From the NCBI GenBank assembly GCA_016715065.1, contig JADKBN010000029.1, positions 1 through 64,000 on the forward strand: a DNA stretch of 64,000 bases, given 5' to 3'. Origin of the DNA: Fibrobacterota bacterium (lineage in GTDB: Bacteria; Fibrobacterota; Fibrobacteria; UBA5070). Each line of letters starts with the position of its first letter. Positions within the stretch are counted from its first letter, which is position 1. This document shows positions 43,290 through 53,177 of this stretch, piece after piece. The notes under the pieces were generated by a model. It was given only the letters and a program-made list of their open reading frames with translations, did no database searches and was not told the origin of the DNA. Made by a program: the position numbers and the translations under genes.

Positions 43290-44272
43290 CAGACGACCTT
43301 TCGGATTCTTTCCCAGCCTTCCGGTGAGATCTGGGCTCCAAGGACCTGGATCACTTCGGCGGCCGTGACGGAAGCCAGATGCGCCGCGCGGGCGAGATCG
43401 TAACCGCGATCGAGACCATGGATCAATCCGGATGCCCAAAGGTCGCCGGCGCCGGTGGTGTCCAGCACCTTGGAAACGGATGCGACGGGAGCGATCACTT
43501 GTTTGCCGCCCTGGGCGAGCAACGCGCCGCGCGAGCCCAACTTGACCACGGCCAGATCCACATGCTGGGCGATCCATTCCAGAGAATGTTCGGGGTCGGT
43601 TTCTGTTAATGCGCGGGATTCGTCCTCGTTGGCCAACAGGCCGGCCAGACGTCCTTGGCCCAGGATCTCGCGCAGGTTGTCGCGGAAGATCTGCACGACG
43701 TCGAAGGAGCCGCAGTCGAGGATCACGGGAATCCCGGCCGCGTTGGCCTTGGCCAGGACCGCGTCAAAAAATGGCGTATTGAACAGGAGGTACCCTTCCA
43801 GGTACACCAGTCCCACGCCGTTCCACGAGTAGGCGTCCAGATCGGAGGGCGAAAATTGCGCGGAGGAACCAAGGGAGGTGAACATGGTCCGCTGGGCGTC
43901 CGGGGTCACGAGCGAAAGCACCGTGCCGGTGTCGGTGGAGCCGTGCGGGAAATCCAAGGCCAACCCGGCATCGCGCAGGGAGGCTTCCAGGCGATCGCCC
44001 ACCGCGTCGGGTCCACGCTTGCCCAGAAAACGCGCGGAAGAACCCAGGTGCGCAAGCCCCACCAAGGTATTGCAGGCCGAGCCGCCAGGCGCTTCCGCCC
44101 AACCGTTGGCCAAGCTCGCCAGCATGGCTTGCTGGTCTGGCGGATCCACGAGAGTCATCCCCCCCTTGGGGCGATGGGTGGCCGCGACGAATTCGTCCGG
44201 AACATGCGCGAGAAGATCGAGGAGCGCCGCGCCAACGCCCAATATTTGTTGATACCGACTCACCCAGGTCAA
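43289..44272 (-). CDS. PfkB-family sugar/nucleoside kinase
   Basis: 327 aa. Ribokinase-fold kinase with an N-terminal GVGAALLDLL strand, the GGSACNTLVGLAHLG substrate loop and the DTTGAGD catalytic/anion-hole motif near the C-terminus. Overall closest in look to bacterial adenosine-kinase-like PfkB members, but the substrate cannot be told from sequence. It is coupled to ptsP by a TGATG junction and follows a membrane protein gene by 43 bp. Confidence 0.9.
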   Translation of the reverse strand: MTWVSRYQQILGVGAALLDLLAHVPDEFVAATHRPKGGMTLVDPPDQQAMLASLANGWAEAPGGSACNTLVGLAHLGSSARFLGKRGPDAVGDRLEASLRDAGLALDFPHGSTDTGTVLSLVTPDAQRTMFTSLGSSAQFSPSDLDAYSWNGVGLVYLEGYLLFNTPFFDAVLAKANAAGIPVILDCGSFDVVQIFRDNLREILGQGRLAGLLANEDESRALTETDPEHSLEWIAQHVDLAVVKLGSRGALLAQGGKQVIAPVASVSKVLDTTGAGDLWASGLIHGLDRGYDLARAAHLASVTAAEVIQVLGAQISPEGWERIRKVV

Positions 44273-44315
44273 GCTAGAAAACCCGTGTGTGGCAGGTAAG
44301 GCAATTCCCGATGGG

Positions 44316-44863
44316 TCAGCGAGGGGGCATGCCCATGACCGAGCGAGCGACCCAAAGGCAGAGTCCAGCCAAATTGGAACCCACGTCCCAAGTCAGCTCG
44401 GCGTAGGGGGTTCTCGGACTGAAGTCCGACTCCCACCGCACCATGCGAACTCCCCATGCCGCCAGCGCTCCGCCGATGGCCCCTTGGCATAAACCCATCA
44501 ACGCAGGGTCCCAACCGGCGATCCGAAAGGTCAGTCGTCGCGTCAGATACGCGACCAGAGCCAACGCACGTCCGGCCATCCATAGGATGAATTTCCAGGG
44601 GAGCCGACCAAGGAGATTTTCTTGGGTTTGCTGTCGGTAGGAGGAGTCTTTGCGGCTTTGGGCTTTGGAGTCAGGACCCTGTGGAGAAGGGACTCCATCC
44701 TCCTGGAAATCCAGGGAATAATCCGCCCGCCTCCGATGGAGAACCCCCAAGGCAACAATAAAAGCTGGAAGGTGCCCTGGTCCAGGACCACGCGCACCCG
44801 GATCCAGACGGGAACGAAAAGAACGACGCCCAACAGGACGGAGGCGAGCAGAGCGAAAATCAA
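44316..44863 (-). CDS. Membrane protein of unknown function, one frameshift
   Basis: Start TTG 44863 overlaps the stop of the mlaC-like gene (TTGA). The first frame gives a membrane segment (LIFALLASVLLGVVLFVPVW) and a charged stretch (KPKAAKTPP). Around 44593-44615 the coding frame changes, and the second frame continues with LPWKFILWMAG and hydrophobic segments to the stop at 44316. Together about 182 codons make a small protein resembling DUF2953-type membrane proteins (N-terminal anchor, VWIRVRVVLDQG). Whether the shift is real or a sequencing error in the CCCC run cannot be decided here. Confidence 0.6.
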
Positions 44864-45432
44864 TCCTTGGCCTTGGCGCGCAACTTGGAGATGACCGCTG
44901 GGAATCCCTTGCTGGCGATGATGGTCTTGAATTGGTCTCGGTAGTTGTTGAGGCTGGAAGACTCGTCGATCACCAGGTCCCAGGCAATCCATTTGCCCTT
45001 TTCCTGGAACATCTTGTAGACCACCTTGGAGGTGTCGGTACCTTGGAAAACGGTGGCCTTCACGAGGGTTTTTTCGCCGACGCCACTGACCGAATAGCGG
45101 GTGGAGTCCGCCTTGTAGCGCTCCAGGCGACGGATGGAGGTGTTCTCCACCGCCTTGTGGAACAAGGATTGGAAGGTGTCCTGGTCGGCTTTGGACAGCG
45201 TGGACCAGGTTTTACCAAGGGAGCGTTTGCCCATTTCCTGGAACGAGAACAGGTTGTTGACCAACGAGCGCAGCGAATCCTTCTGGGCTTTGACTTCAGG
45301 CTTGTAGGTCTTCAGGAATGCCAGCAGGGCCTTGTCGTTGGCCTTGACCAGCTCCGATGCATCGGCGACAGGTTCAGCGGCAGCGGAAAGTGCAAGCAGG
45401 GCGACGAGTGAAGAAATTCTTGCGATGGACAT
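44860..45432 (-). CDS. mlaC: MlaC/Ttg2-like periplasmic phospholipid-binding protein
   Basis: 190 aa from ATG 45432. A signal peptide (MSIARISSLVALLALSAAA) is followed by the MlaC fold (LVNNLFSFQEMGKRSLGKTW, then WIAWDLVIDESSSLNNYRDQF). MlaC carries phospholipids between the outer-membrane Mla complex and the inner-membrane MlaFEDB transporter to keep outer-membrane asymmetry. No mlaD, mlaE or mlaF gene is nearby. It lies 55 bp after the tolC-like gene on the same strand, and its stop overlaps the next TTG start. Confidence 0.88.
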   Translation of the reverse strand: MSIARISSLVALLALSAAAEPVADASELVKANDKALLAFLKTYKPEVKAQKDSLRSLVNNLFSFQEMGKRSLGKTWSTLSKADQDTFQSLFHKAVENTSIRRLERYKADSTRYSVSGVGEKTLVKATVFQGTDTSKVVYKMFQEKGKWIAWDLVIDESSSLNNYRDQFKTIIASKGFPAVISKLRAKAKD

Positions 45433-45487
45433 GAGATGCCTCGGAATGATGGATCGGTGTTCGACAACGAACGGGTCGGTGAAGAAA

Positions 45488-46867
45488 TTACTGACCCCGA
45501 CCGGTTGGGACCAGTGCGGGATGCTCCAGGAGTGTGCCGGTGGCCAGCAAAACTTCCAAAGCGAGTTTATTCCGTTCGTGCACACTGTCCCAATATTTGT
45601 TTTGGAAGTCGAGCCAGGTTTTGTAGGGCGCAATCAAATCCTTGCCCCGGGCGGGATCCAGATCCACCTGCTGACCGACGGATTTCAACCAGGCGTCGGC
45701 GGCGTCCAAGGCCGATTTTGCCGATTTTTGTCGTTGGCCCATGGTGTTGTAGCGCATCCACGCGTCCTTGGCCAAGGCCAACAGGCCCCGGCGGGCGTAG
45801 ACTTCCTTGCGCCGCAATTGCTGCCAATCCAGTTCGGCGCGCTTGACCTCGGCGAACTGGCTCCAGAAGTTCAGGTGCCAGCGAAATCCCAAGCCAAGCA
45901 TCCCGCCGATGTCGTTGAGAGGATCGGTGATCAGCACATCCTTGTTTTGTTCGTCGCGATTGGCCACCCAGGCCTTGGTGTAGGAGAACTTCCCGAACAC
46001 GAAAATGTCCGGCCCCATGTTGGCGCGTTCCACGTCCACCAAGGACGATTTCGCGTCCATGCCAGCTTTGAGGCGCACCAGATCGGGGTGGGCAAAATGG
46101 GTTTCGATCTCTTTGTAGGGCCCGATCTCCGGCAGGGGCTCCAGGAGGCTGTCGGCGATCTGCATCGAATCCGCGGAAGGATACCCCAGCACGAAGGCCA
46201 ATCCTTCGCGGGCCCGCTCGCGTCCAAGGCGAGCTTCCTGCAGGCTCTTTTCCAGCTCGAACCGGCCGATCTTGAGCTGGAAAAGTTCCGTTTGGGAGGC
46301 GTCCTCGTCACCATCGTCGAGTTTGGTTTGCAATGCGGCCTGGACGCTGTCCAGGCGTTGGTTGGCCTCCTCGAGCATCGAGATCATGCGATTGGCGTAC
46401 TGGAACCCGAAGAAATATTCCAGCGACTGCTTCGCATAGGATTGCCTGCGCCCGCTCAGCTCGGCTTGGGCCACGCGCACTCCCGCCCGGGCTGCTTTCA
46501 TGCCGGCGCGCAATTTGCCCACGTTCAGTGGTTGCGCGACAGAAATCTCCGTCCCAAAGGTAGGGCCCAGTGGCCACCACGCATACTTGCGAGTGGAATC
46601 GACCACGGTGGCGGAATCCAGGCCGGTTCCCTTCTGGTACTCGTAGCGGAAACCCGGCGCAGGGGCAAATCCGACGGAAACCTCGAATACCGGCAGCAAG
46701 ACCTTCCGCTTGAGGCGTTCGATCTGGGTCCGGGACTGCAGGAGGCTGACAGAATCTTCAGCAAGCTGGGGCTGGCGCTCTAGCGTACGACCAACCACAT
46801 CAGAGAGCTTCAAACCGCCCGCTTGGACGCCGACTGCGAAAACAATGGCAGGGATGACCCAATTCAT
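45488..46867 (-). CDS. TolC-family outer-membrane efflux protein
   Basis: 459 aa from ATG 46867. A signal peptide (MNWVIPAIVFAVGVQAG) precedes two halves of long coiled-coil helices with TolC-like periodicity (RAGMKAARAGVRVAQAELSG, LQEARLGRERAREGLAFVLG) and beta segments for the outer-membrane barrel. Such proteins form the exit duct for tripartite efflux or type I secretion. No inner-membrane pump or adaptor gene is adjacent. It heads a minus-strand run of six genes down to 39956. Confidence 0.85.
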   Translation of the reverse strand: MNWVIPAIVFAVGVQAGGLKLSDVVGRTLERQPQLAEDSVSLLQSRTQIERLKRKVLLPVFEVSVGFAPAPGFRYEYQKGTGLDSATVVDSTRKYAWWPLGPTFGTEISVAQPLNVGKLRAGMKAARAGVRVAQAELSGRRQSYAKQSLEYFFGFQYANRMISMLEEANQRLDSVQAALQTKLDDGDEDASQTELFQLKIGRFELEKSLQEARLGRERAREGLAFVLGYPSADSMQIADSLLEPLPEIGPYKEIETHFAHPDLVRLKAGMDAKSSLVDVERANMGPDIFVFGKFSYTKAWVANRDEQNKDVLITDPLNDIGGMLGLGFRWHLNFWSQFAEVKRAELDWQQLRRKEVYARRGLLALAKDAWMRYNTMGQRQKSAKSALDAADAWLKSVGQQVDLDPARGKDLIAPYKTWLDFQNKYWDSVHERNKLALEVLLATGTLLEHPALVPTGRGQ

Positions 46868-46937
46868 GGCAGGAAAGGTAGCCTCCGCACGAAGGACGGC
46901 AACCGATCGGAGAATCCTATGAGCTACCTTAGCAGAC

Positions 46938-47783
46938 GTGCGCTTCCTTCCAGTCCTTTTCTGCCTGGCAACCTTCATCCACGCCTCCGATCCATTTGAT
47001 CCCAAGGCGTCCACTTCCACCGTGGCAGGCTTGACCGATTCGATCGCTCCTGTGGATTCCGCCCTCGTCAGGGCCAGCAAGGCCAAAACGATACCTCCCA
47101 AAGTGGTCTACCGGGCACCGGACTGGTCGTGGGAAGTTTCCCCGCGCCTGGGTGCCTTGGCAGCCAACTTCCCCGAACGCTCGACCTTTGCCGAGGACAT
47201 TTCCCGCTCGGCATTGGCGGAAACCCTTACCGTGCAACAGCCCTATCCTGGTTCCGACATCGCTTTGCGGGTCGGGGCGGATTTCCTGGTGCGCAAATCC
47301 AGCTCGTACCGGTTTTTGGTGGGAGCCGACTGGACCCATTGGTCTGCCGAAGCCATCGCTCGCCGCGACTCCTCCGGTCGTTTGGTGAACCGCACCTACA
47401 CCAGCGATCTGTTCATGGGTTCGGTCGGGATCGATTTGCTCATTTCCCCTTCCATTCTTTCCGTCAATGCCGCCCGAGACGCCTTTGTCGGGTTTCGCTA
47501 TCGAGCCGGCGCTGGCAACCTGGAAGGTCGCAAAGCCATCTGGGGATTTGGATCCGGCACGAGCTTTCTGCTGGGAGCGGATTTCGCAGGGTGGCAGCGG
47601 CTGGGGTTGTCCGGGATCCTGGGCTGGAACAGCCAATCCACCCAGGCGGATCGCCCCTGGAGCGATGTGCTCTGGAACACTGCCTCCAAGTCCAATGTTT
47701 CCTGGTCGGCCGGGGGGCTGTCCATGGAATTTCTCTTGCGCTGGGGGCCTGGAAGGGACACCAGTTCGGTTCAGAAGAAGTAG
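46938..47783 (+). CDS. Predicted outer-membrane or periplasmic beta-barrel protein
   Basis: 281 aa from GTG 46938 with a signal peptide (MRFLPVLFCLATFIHA). The rest is rich in alternating hydrophobic and Gly/aromatic strands (ALRVGADFLV, YRFLVGADWTHW, GTSFLLGADFAGW) typical of small beta-barrels. No family is recognised. It is divergent from the tolC-like gene 70 bp away, and its end overlaps the PIN toxin gene's end by 13 bp. Confidence 0.65.
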   Translation: MRFLPVLFCLATFIHASDPFDPKASTSTVAGLTDSIAPVDSALVRASKAKTIPPKVVYRAPDWSWEVSPRLGALAANFPERSTFAEDISRSALAETLTVQQPYPGSDIALRVGADFLVRKSSSYRFLVGADWTHWSAEAIARRDSSGRLVNRTYTSDLFMGSVGIDLLISPSILSVNAARDAFVGFRYRAGAGNLEGRKAIWGFGSGTSFLLGADFAGWQRLGLSGILGWNSQSTQADRPWSDVLWNTASKSNVSWSAGGLSMEFLLRWGPGRDTSSVQKK

Positions 47784-48163
47784 CAGATCCCCCCGATCCC
47801 GGCCAAGGCGGGATTCCAAGTCGCCAGTTCCAGGTCATGTTCGATTGCAGTCGCGGCAATCAACCGATCCACGGTGTCCAGATCTGCACCTGGGATCCGC
47901 GCCGACCTGGCAACGATGGCCGCTGACAGTGGAACCACAACCGCTTGGGAAGCTTCCAGAGCTTTCTCCAGCCAAAGCTGGGCGGGAAGTGGAAATCGTA
48001 GCCGCCCTTCCTGGAGCTCCTGGGCGATTTCATACCAGCTCGCTTGACTAAAGGCGATGCGACCTTTGGCCTTGGAAAGCAGAGAAGAACGCTCCGGCCC
48101 CACCCGGGAATCACGCGCCATCCAAGCCACGAACAACGGAGTATCCACCAGGACCAGGCTCAT
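47771..48163 (-). CDS. PIN-domain toxin (VapC-like)
   Basis: 130 aa from ATG 48163, overlapping the antitoxin stop (ATGA). PIN fold with acidic sites: the first Asp in LVLVDTPLFVAW, Glu in WYEIAQELQ, and DTVDRLIAATAIEHD with LATWNPAL at the end. PIN toxins are Mg-dependent ribonucleases that cut tRNA or rRNA. The DTP start, rather than the common DTH/DTS, is a small deviation. It pairs with the Phd-type antitoxin upstream. Confidence 0.87.
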   Translation of the reverse strand: MSLVLVDTPLFVAWMARDSRVGPERSSLLSKAKGRIAFSQASWYEIAQELQEGRLRFPLPAQLWLEKALEASQAVVVPLSAAIVARSARIPGADLDTVDRLIAATAIEHDLELATWNPALAGIGGICYFF

Positions 48164-48345
48164 CGCCAATCCGGGCGCATCTGCACCCCCTCCAGCGGCT
48201 TGTTCGATTCGGTTTCTTCAACGACGGGTGAAATGCAGGCGATCGCCCGCCCTCTTTTGGTCAGGAACACCTGACCTCCATTTTGGTGAAGCTCTTCCAG
48301 GATTGCCAAACACCGAGCTTTGAACTCGCCGACGCCAATTTGCAT
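48160..48345 (-). CDS. Phd/YefM-type antitoxin
   Basis: 61 aa from ATG 48345. It starts with MQIGVGEFKARCLAILEEL and has a central VFLTKRGRAIACISPV strand pair, the DNA-binding Phd/YefM fold. The C-terminus (ETESNKPLEGV) would wrap the toxin. It normally represses its own promoter with the toxin as co-repressor. Here it begins 15 bp after the SprT-like gene, so it may be co-transcribed with rnhB and that gene. Confidence 0.85.
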   Translation of the reverse strand: MQIGVGEFKARCLAILEELHQNGGQVFLTKRGRAIACISPVVEETESNKPLEGVQMRPDWR

Positions 48346-48359
48346 TGCTTAAAGATCAT

Positions 48360-49139
48360 CTATTTATGACTGGTCAGCAAGTTCTGACCTAATTTTACGC
48401 GTCGGCGCAGGTGCTTTCTTTCCCAGTCTCGCCACTGCGTCCATTGTACGTATTTACGCTCGGCTTCCCGGAACTCCTTGTGGTGGATCACCCGTTTCGC
48501 CCCTCCGCCCTGCCTGGGAGGATGCGCGATGTGACACATTTCATGAAACAGCACCCCCTCGACGGCAAATTGCGGGACTTCCGCTGCGTCGTAGGCTCTG
48601 GCGATTGTGATCAGATGCACATGACCAGTTGGAGTGCGCAGCGACTGATGCGTGGAAAGGCCTCCCCATTTGGGTGACCATCTCAACACTGCCTCCAAGC
48701 GCCCCTGGAAATACGTGTGATTGAGCCCGTCGAACAGTACCTTAAGGTCCCAGCAATGACCTTGGGGCCGTGCGGTAGGCACCTTTTCCAAGGTCATTGG
48801 CTCCATCCAGGCGAAAATGGCCTTCTGGCTTGCCTGTTTTCTGGCGCGCGAGCCTGGTGACGGATGGAGGGCTGCGCGGATCCACTCATCCAATTGGTGT
48901 TGGATTTCCGCTGGGGCATCCATCAGTGCGGAAGGAACTTGACAAACCCACCGCCCCTCTTTGTGAACGAGACTCCATCCGCGTTTTCTACGGGAAGAGA
49001 CTTCGCGTGCGACGGGAGAGCTTGGTGAAGCTGGTCTTCGGGGAGCAAGGGGCAATCGGACGCTTGCCATGGGCCGGGAGGGTGGCGGGGATCCAAAAAG
49101 GTCCAGCACGCCTTGGATCATCCGCCCCAAGGCACTCAC
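48360..49139 (-). CDS. SprT-like zinc metallopeptidase
   Basis: 259 aa from GTG 49139, which overlaps the rnhB stop by GTGA; ATG 49121 is the alternative. The N-terminal half is basic and Ser/Pro-rich. The C-terminal half has the SprT pattern: LNHTYFQGRLEAVLRWSPKW, the zinc motif LFHEMCHIAH (HExxH) and a later HHKEF. SprT/Spartan proteins cut DNA-protein crosslinks in eukaryotes, while bacterial roles are poorly known. It is translationally coupled to ribonuclease HII. Confidence 0.85.
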   Translation of the reverse strand: MSALGRMIQGVLDLFGSPPPSRPMASVRLPLAPRRPASPSSPVAREVSSRRKRGWSLVHKEGRWVCQVPSALMDAPAEIQHQLDEWIRAALHPSPGSRARKQASQKAIFAWMEPMTLEKVPTARPQGHCWDLKVLFDGLNHTYFQGRLEAVLRWSPKWGGLSTHQSLRTPTGHVHLITIARAYDAAEVPQFAVEGVLFHEMCHIAHPPRQGGGAKRVIHHKEFREAERKYVQWTQWRDWERKHLRRRVKLGQNLLTSHK

Positions 49140-49789
49140 GATGCCCCCAGGTCCAATCGGATTTCTTGCACCAAGCGCCGCACAGGAGCGAAGCTGCGCC
49201 GATGCTCCGGGCAGGGCCCCCACTTGGCCAAGGCAGAGAGGTGTGCGGGAACAGGGTAACCTTTGTGGATCGCAAATCCGTACTGCGGGTACTGTTCGTC
49301 CAGTGCCAAAAGCTGGGCATCGCGGACGGTCTTGGCTAAAATGCTCGCCGCAGCGATCGAAACAACGGCCCCGTCCCCCTCGATCACGGCTTCCTGAGGT
49401 CCACTCCAGCCCGGGAGCTTGCGGTTTCCGTCCACCACGATCGAGGCTGGCTGGGTTGGCAGGGCCTCCAATGCGCGGCGCATGGCCAGGAAGGTGGCCT
49501 GGAGGATATTCACGGAATCGATTTCCGCGGCACTGGCCCACCCCAAAGCCCATCGCAGCTCCGGGGCGGCCCTGATTTCTTCCGCCAGAGCCTCTCTGCG
49601 CTTTTCGGTGAGCTTTTTGGAGTCGTTCAATCCGGTCAACCGAAAGCCGGCGGGTGCGATGACCACCGCCGCCACCACCGGGCCGGCCAGTGGGCCGCGT
49701 CCCGCCTCGTCCAGCCCGCCGATCGGCCCTGGCAGATGTGCAGGAGGGTCCCCCAGCCCTGCGTCCCGATTTCCTTGGTTTCGCGCCAC
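49136..49789 (-). CDS. rnhB: Ribonuclease HII
   Basis: 217 aa from GTG 49789. It removes ribonucleotides from RNA-DNA hybrids. Motifs: GGLDEAGRGPLAGPVVAA (catalytic Asp-Glu pair), LNDSKKL, IVVDGNR and ASILAKTVRD. Length is normal. It is divergent from dnaG with 134 bp between, which must hold both promoters. Its stop overlaps the start of the SprT-like gene. Confidence 0.95.
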   Translation of the reverse strand: MARNQGNRDAGLGDPPAHLPGPIGGLDEAGRGPLAGPVVAAVVIAPAGFRLTGLNDSKKLTEKRREALAEEIRAAPELRWALGWASAAEIDSVNILQATFLAMRRALEALPTQPASIVVDGNRKLPGWSGPQEAVIEGDGAVVSIAAASILAKTVRDAQLLALDEQYPQYGFAIHKGYPVPAHLSALAKWGPCPEHRRSFAPVRRLVQEIRLDLGAS

Positions 49790-49923
49790 GTCGGCTTCGC
49801 TCCTCGAGTCAGCATCACTTCGAGCCCTACTCCCGCAGCGTGCCAGGGAGTCGGTTGATTATTTCCCAAAAGATGCCCTCCGGTTTGGAATTCGTCCCGG
49901 CGAAGGGCATATCTTTCCAAGTG

Positions 49924-51734
49924 ATGGTTTCACTCGAGCAGGCCAAGGAGGAAGTTCGGTCGAGGGCCGACCTTGTCTCCGTCGTCGGAAGACGCGTCGC
50001 GCTCAAGCGCAAGGGCGCGTACTTCGTGGGGCGCTGCCCTTTCCATGACGATCACGACCCATCCATGCACGTGAACACCCAATTGGGTATCTACAAGTGT
50101 TTTGTGTGCGGGGCAGGCGGAGATGTCTTCAAGTTCGTGATGGAAATCGAGCACATGGGGTTTCGGGAAGCCCTGGAGCTGTTGGCCCGGGAGACGGGCG
50201 TGACGCTCCCCGACCGCAGCGCCGAGGATCCCCAGATCGCCATTCGCCACGGGGCCGCTCGCTCCGCCCTCGATTTCGCCCAGGACTGGTTCCATAAGAG
50301 GCTCCTCGATTCTCCGGATGTCCTATCCTACGCCAAGCGCCGTGGACTGACCGATGGAGAAATCACCGATTTCCATCTGGGCTTCGCGCCGGAGGGTGGG
50401 CTGCTGGACGCTGCGCGCCAAGGGGGGCACTCCATGGAAAGCCTGGAAGGGGCCGGGCTTGCCGTGCAGGGCGAACGAGGCCAGTGGCGGGAGCGATTTC
50501 GCTTGCGGTTGATCTTTCCACTCCAGGACATGTCCAAGCGTGTGGTGGGCTTTGCGGGACGAAATTTGCGCAAAGGGAGAAAGGACATCCCGAAGTACCT
50601 GAATTCTCCAGAAACGGATTTCTACCGGAAAAGCCAATTCCTGTTTGGGCTCGGATACGCGCGATCGGAAATCGCCAAGCTCGGCGAGGCGGTGGTGGTC
50701 GAAGGCTACATGGACTGGATGGCGTTGTGGCGCCATGGTATCCGCAATGTCGTGGCGGTATCGGGGACGGCCTTTACGCGCGACCAAGCCCGACTTTTGG
50801 CGCGCCACGGCAAACGAGTTGTGTGTTTTTTCGATGGAGACAAGGCCGGACTCGCCGCCGCCGAGCGCTCCCTGCCCGTGTTGTTGGCGGAAGGATTGGA
50901 GGCCAAGATCGCCGATCTGGCCCAAAAGGCCAAGGATCCAGACGAATTGCTGAAGGCCGAAGGACCGGAAGGGTTGCGCGAATGCATCGCCCGCTCCCGC
51001 CACTGGGTGCACTTTTTGATGTCGGGATTTCGCTCCAACACGCCCTATCCCTCTCCGGAGGACAAGTCGGAGTTCCTGCGGCGGGTCAGGGCTTTGCTTG
51101 CGACCATCCCGGATGACGACCTGCGCGAGCAGTGCATCCGCGAGGCGCACCCCCACCTGGAAATTCTCGGCGTTGGCGACCAGGATCTGCGAAAACCCGT
51201 CGGGAAGCCAGAGCCTGTCCGTGCGGCGCCCGCCAGAAACGGTCAATTCGCTTCCGCGACATTCCCCGTGCACCACACCGCGAAAAAGGAGATACTGTCC
51301 GGAATCCGTCGAGTGGAGGCGCAATTTTTGCACGTGATCCTTTCCCACCCTACCTTGGCCTTGGATGTGCGCGACACCGTGCACCCGTCCGACCTCGGCA
51401 GCGAACGCTGCCAGGAATTGTGGGATTTGATCCTGGCATCTTGCGAACTCGCCGACGGCCCTCTGGAACCTCGCTCTTTCGTCGCAAATCTCGAATCCTC
51501 CCTTGCCGGATTCGTCGCCGAACTCTTTCAATTGTTCGAGGTGCGGCAAGATGAACTTGAAGCCAGGGCCTGGTTGGACGATTTCCAACGCGATCTGGAA
51601 GCTCGACGGATGCGCAAGCAACGCCGGATCCTGACCGCGCAAGCTCGGATCTCCACCGAAACCGATCGTCCATTGTCCGAATTTTCCGAGCTGCTCGCTC
51701 GGGAACAGCACCTTCTCTCCCCCAGGATGGAACC

Positions 51735-51738
<4 letters not shown>
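49924..51738 (+). CDS. dnaG: DNA primase
   Basis: 604 aa from ATG 49924 (a GTG one codon earlier is also possible). It makes RNA primers for replication. The N-terminal zinc domain has CPFHDDHDPSMH and CFVCGAGGD. The catalytic core contains FHLGFAPEG and GFAGRNL. The TOPRIM domain has VVEGYMDWMAL and CFFDGDKAG with the acidic metal-binding residues. The C-terminal part (~430-604) is the less conserved helicase-binding region. First gene of a coupled run with rpoD (GTGA overlap). Confidence 0.97.

Positions 51739-53173
<1,435 letters not shown>

Positions 53174-53177
<4 letters not shown>

Noticed and set aside
40980..43403. An 807-codon open frame on the plus strand opposite ptsP
   Set aside because: It is a shadow of the minus-strand ptsP gene, which has complete enzyme I motifs; the opposite frame has no family signature and odd His/Gln-rich composition.
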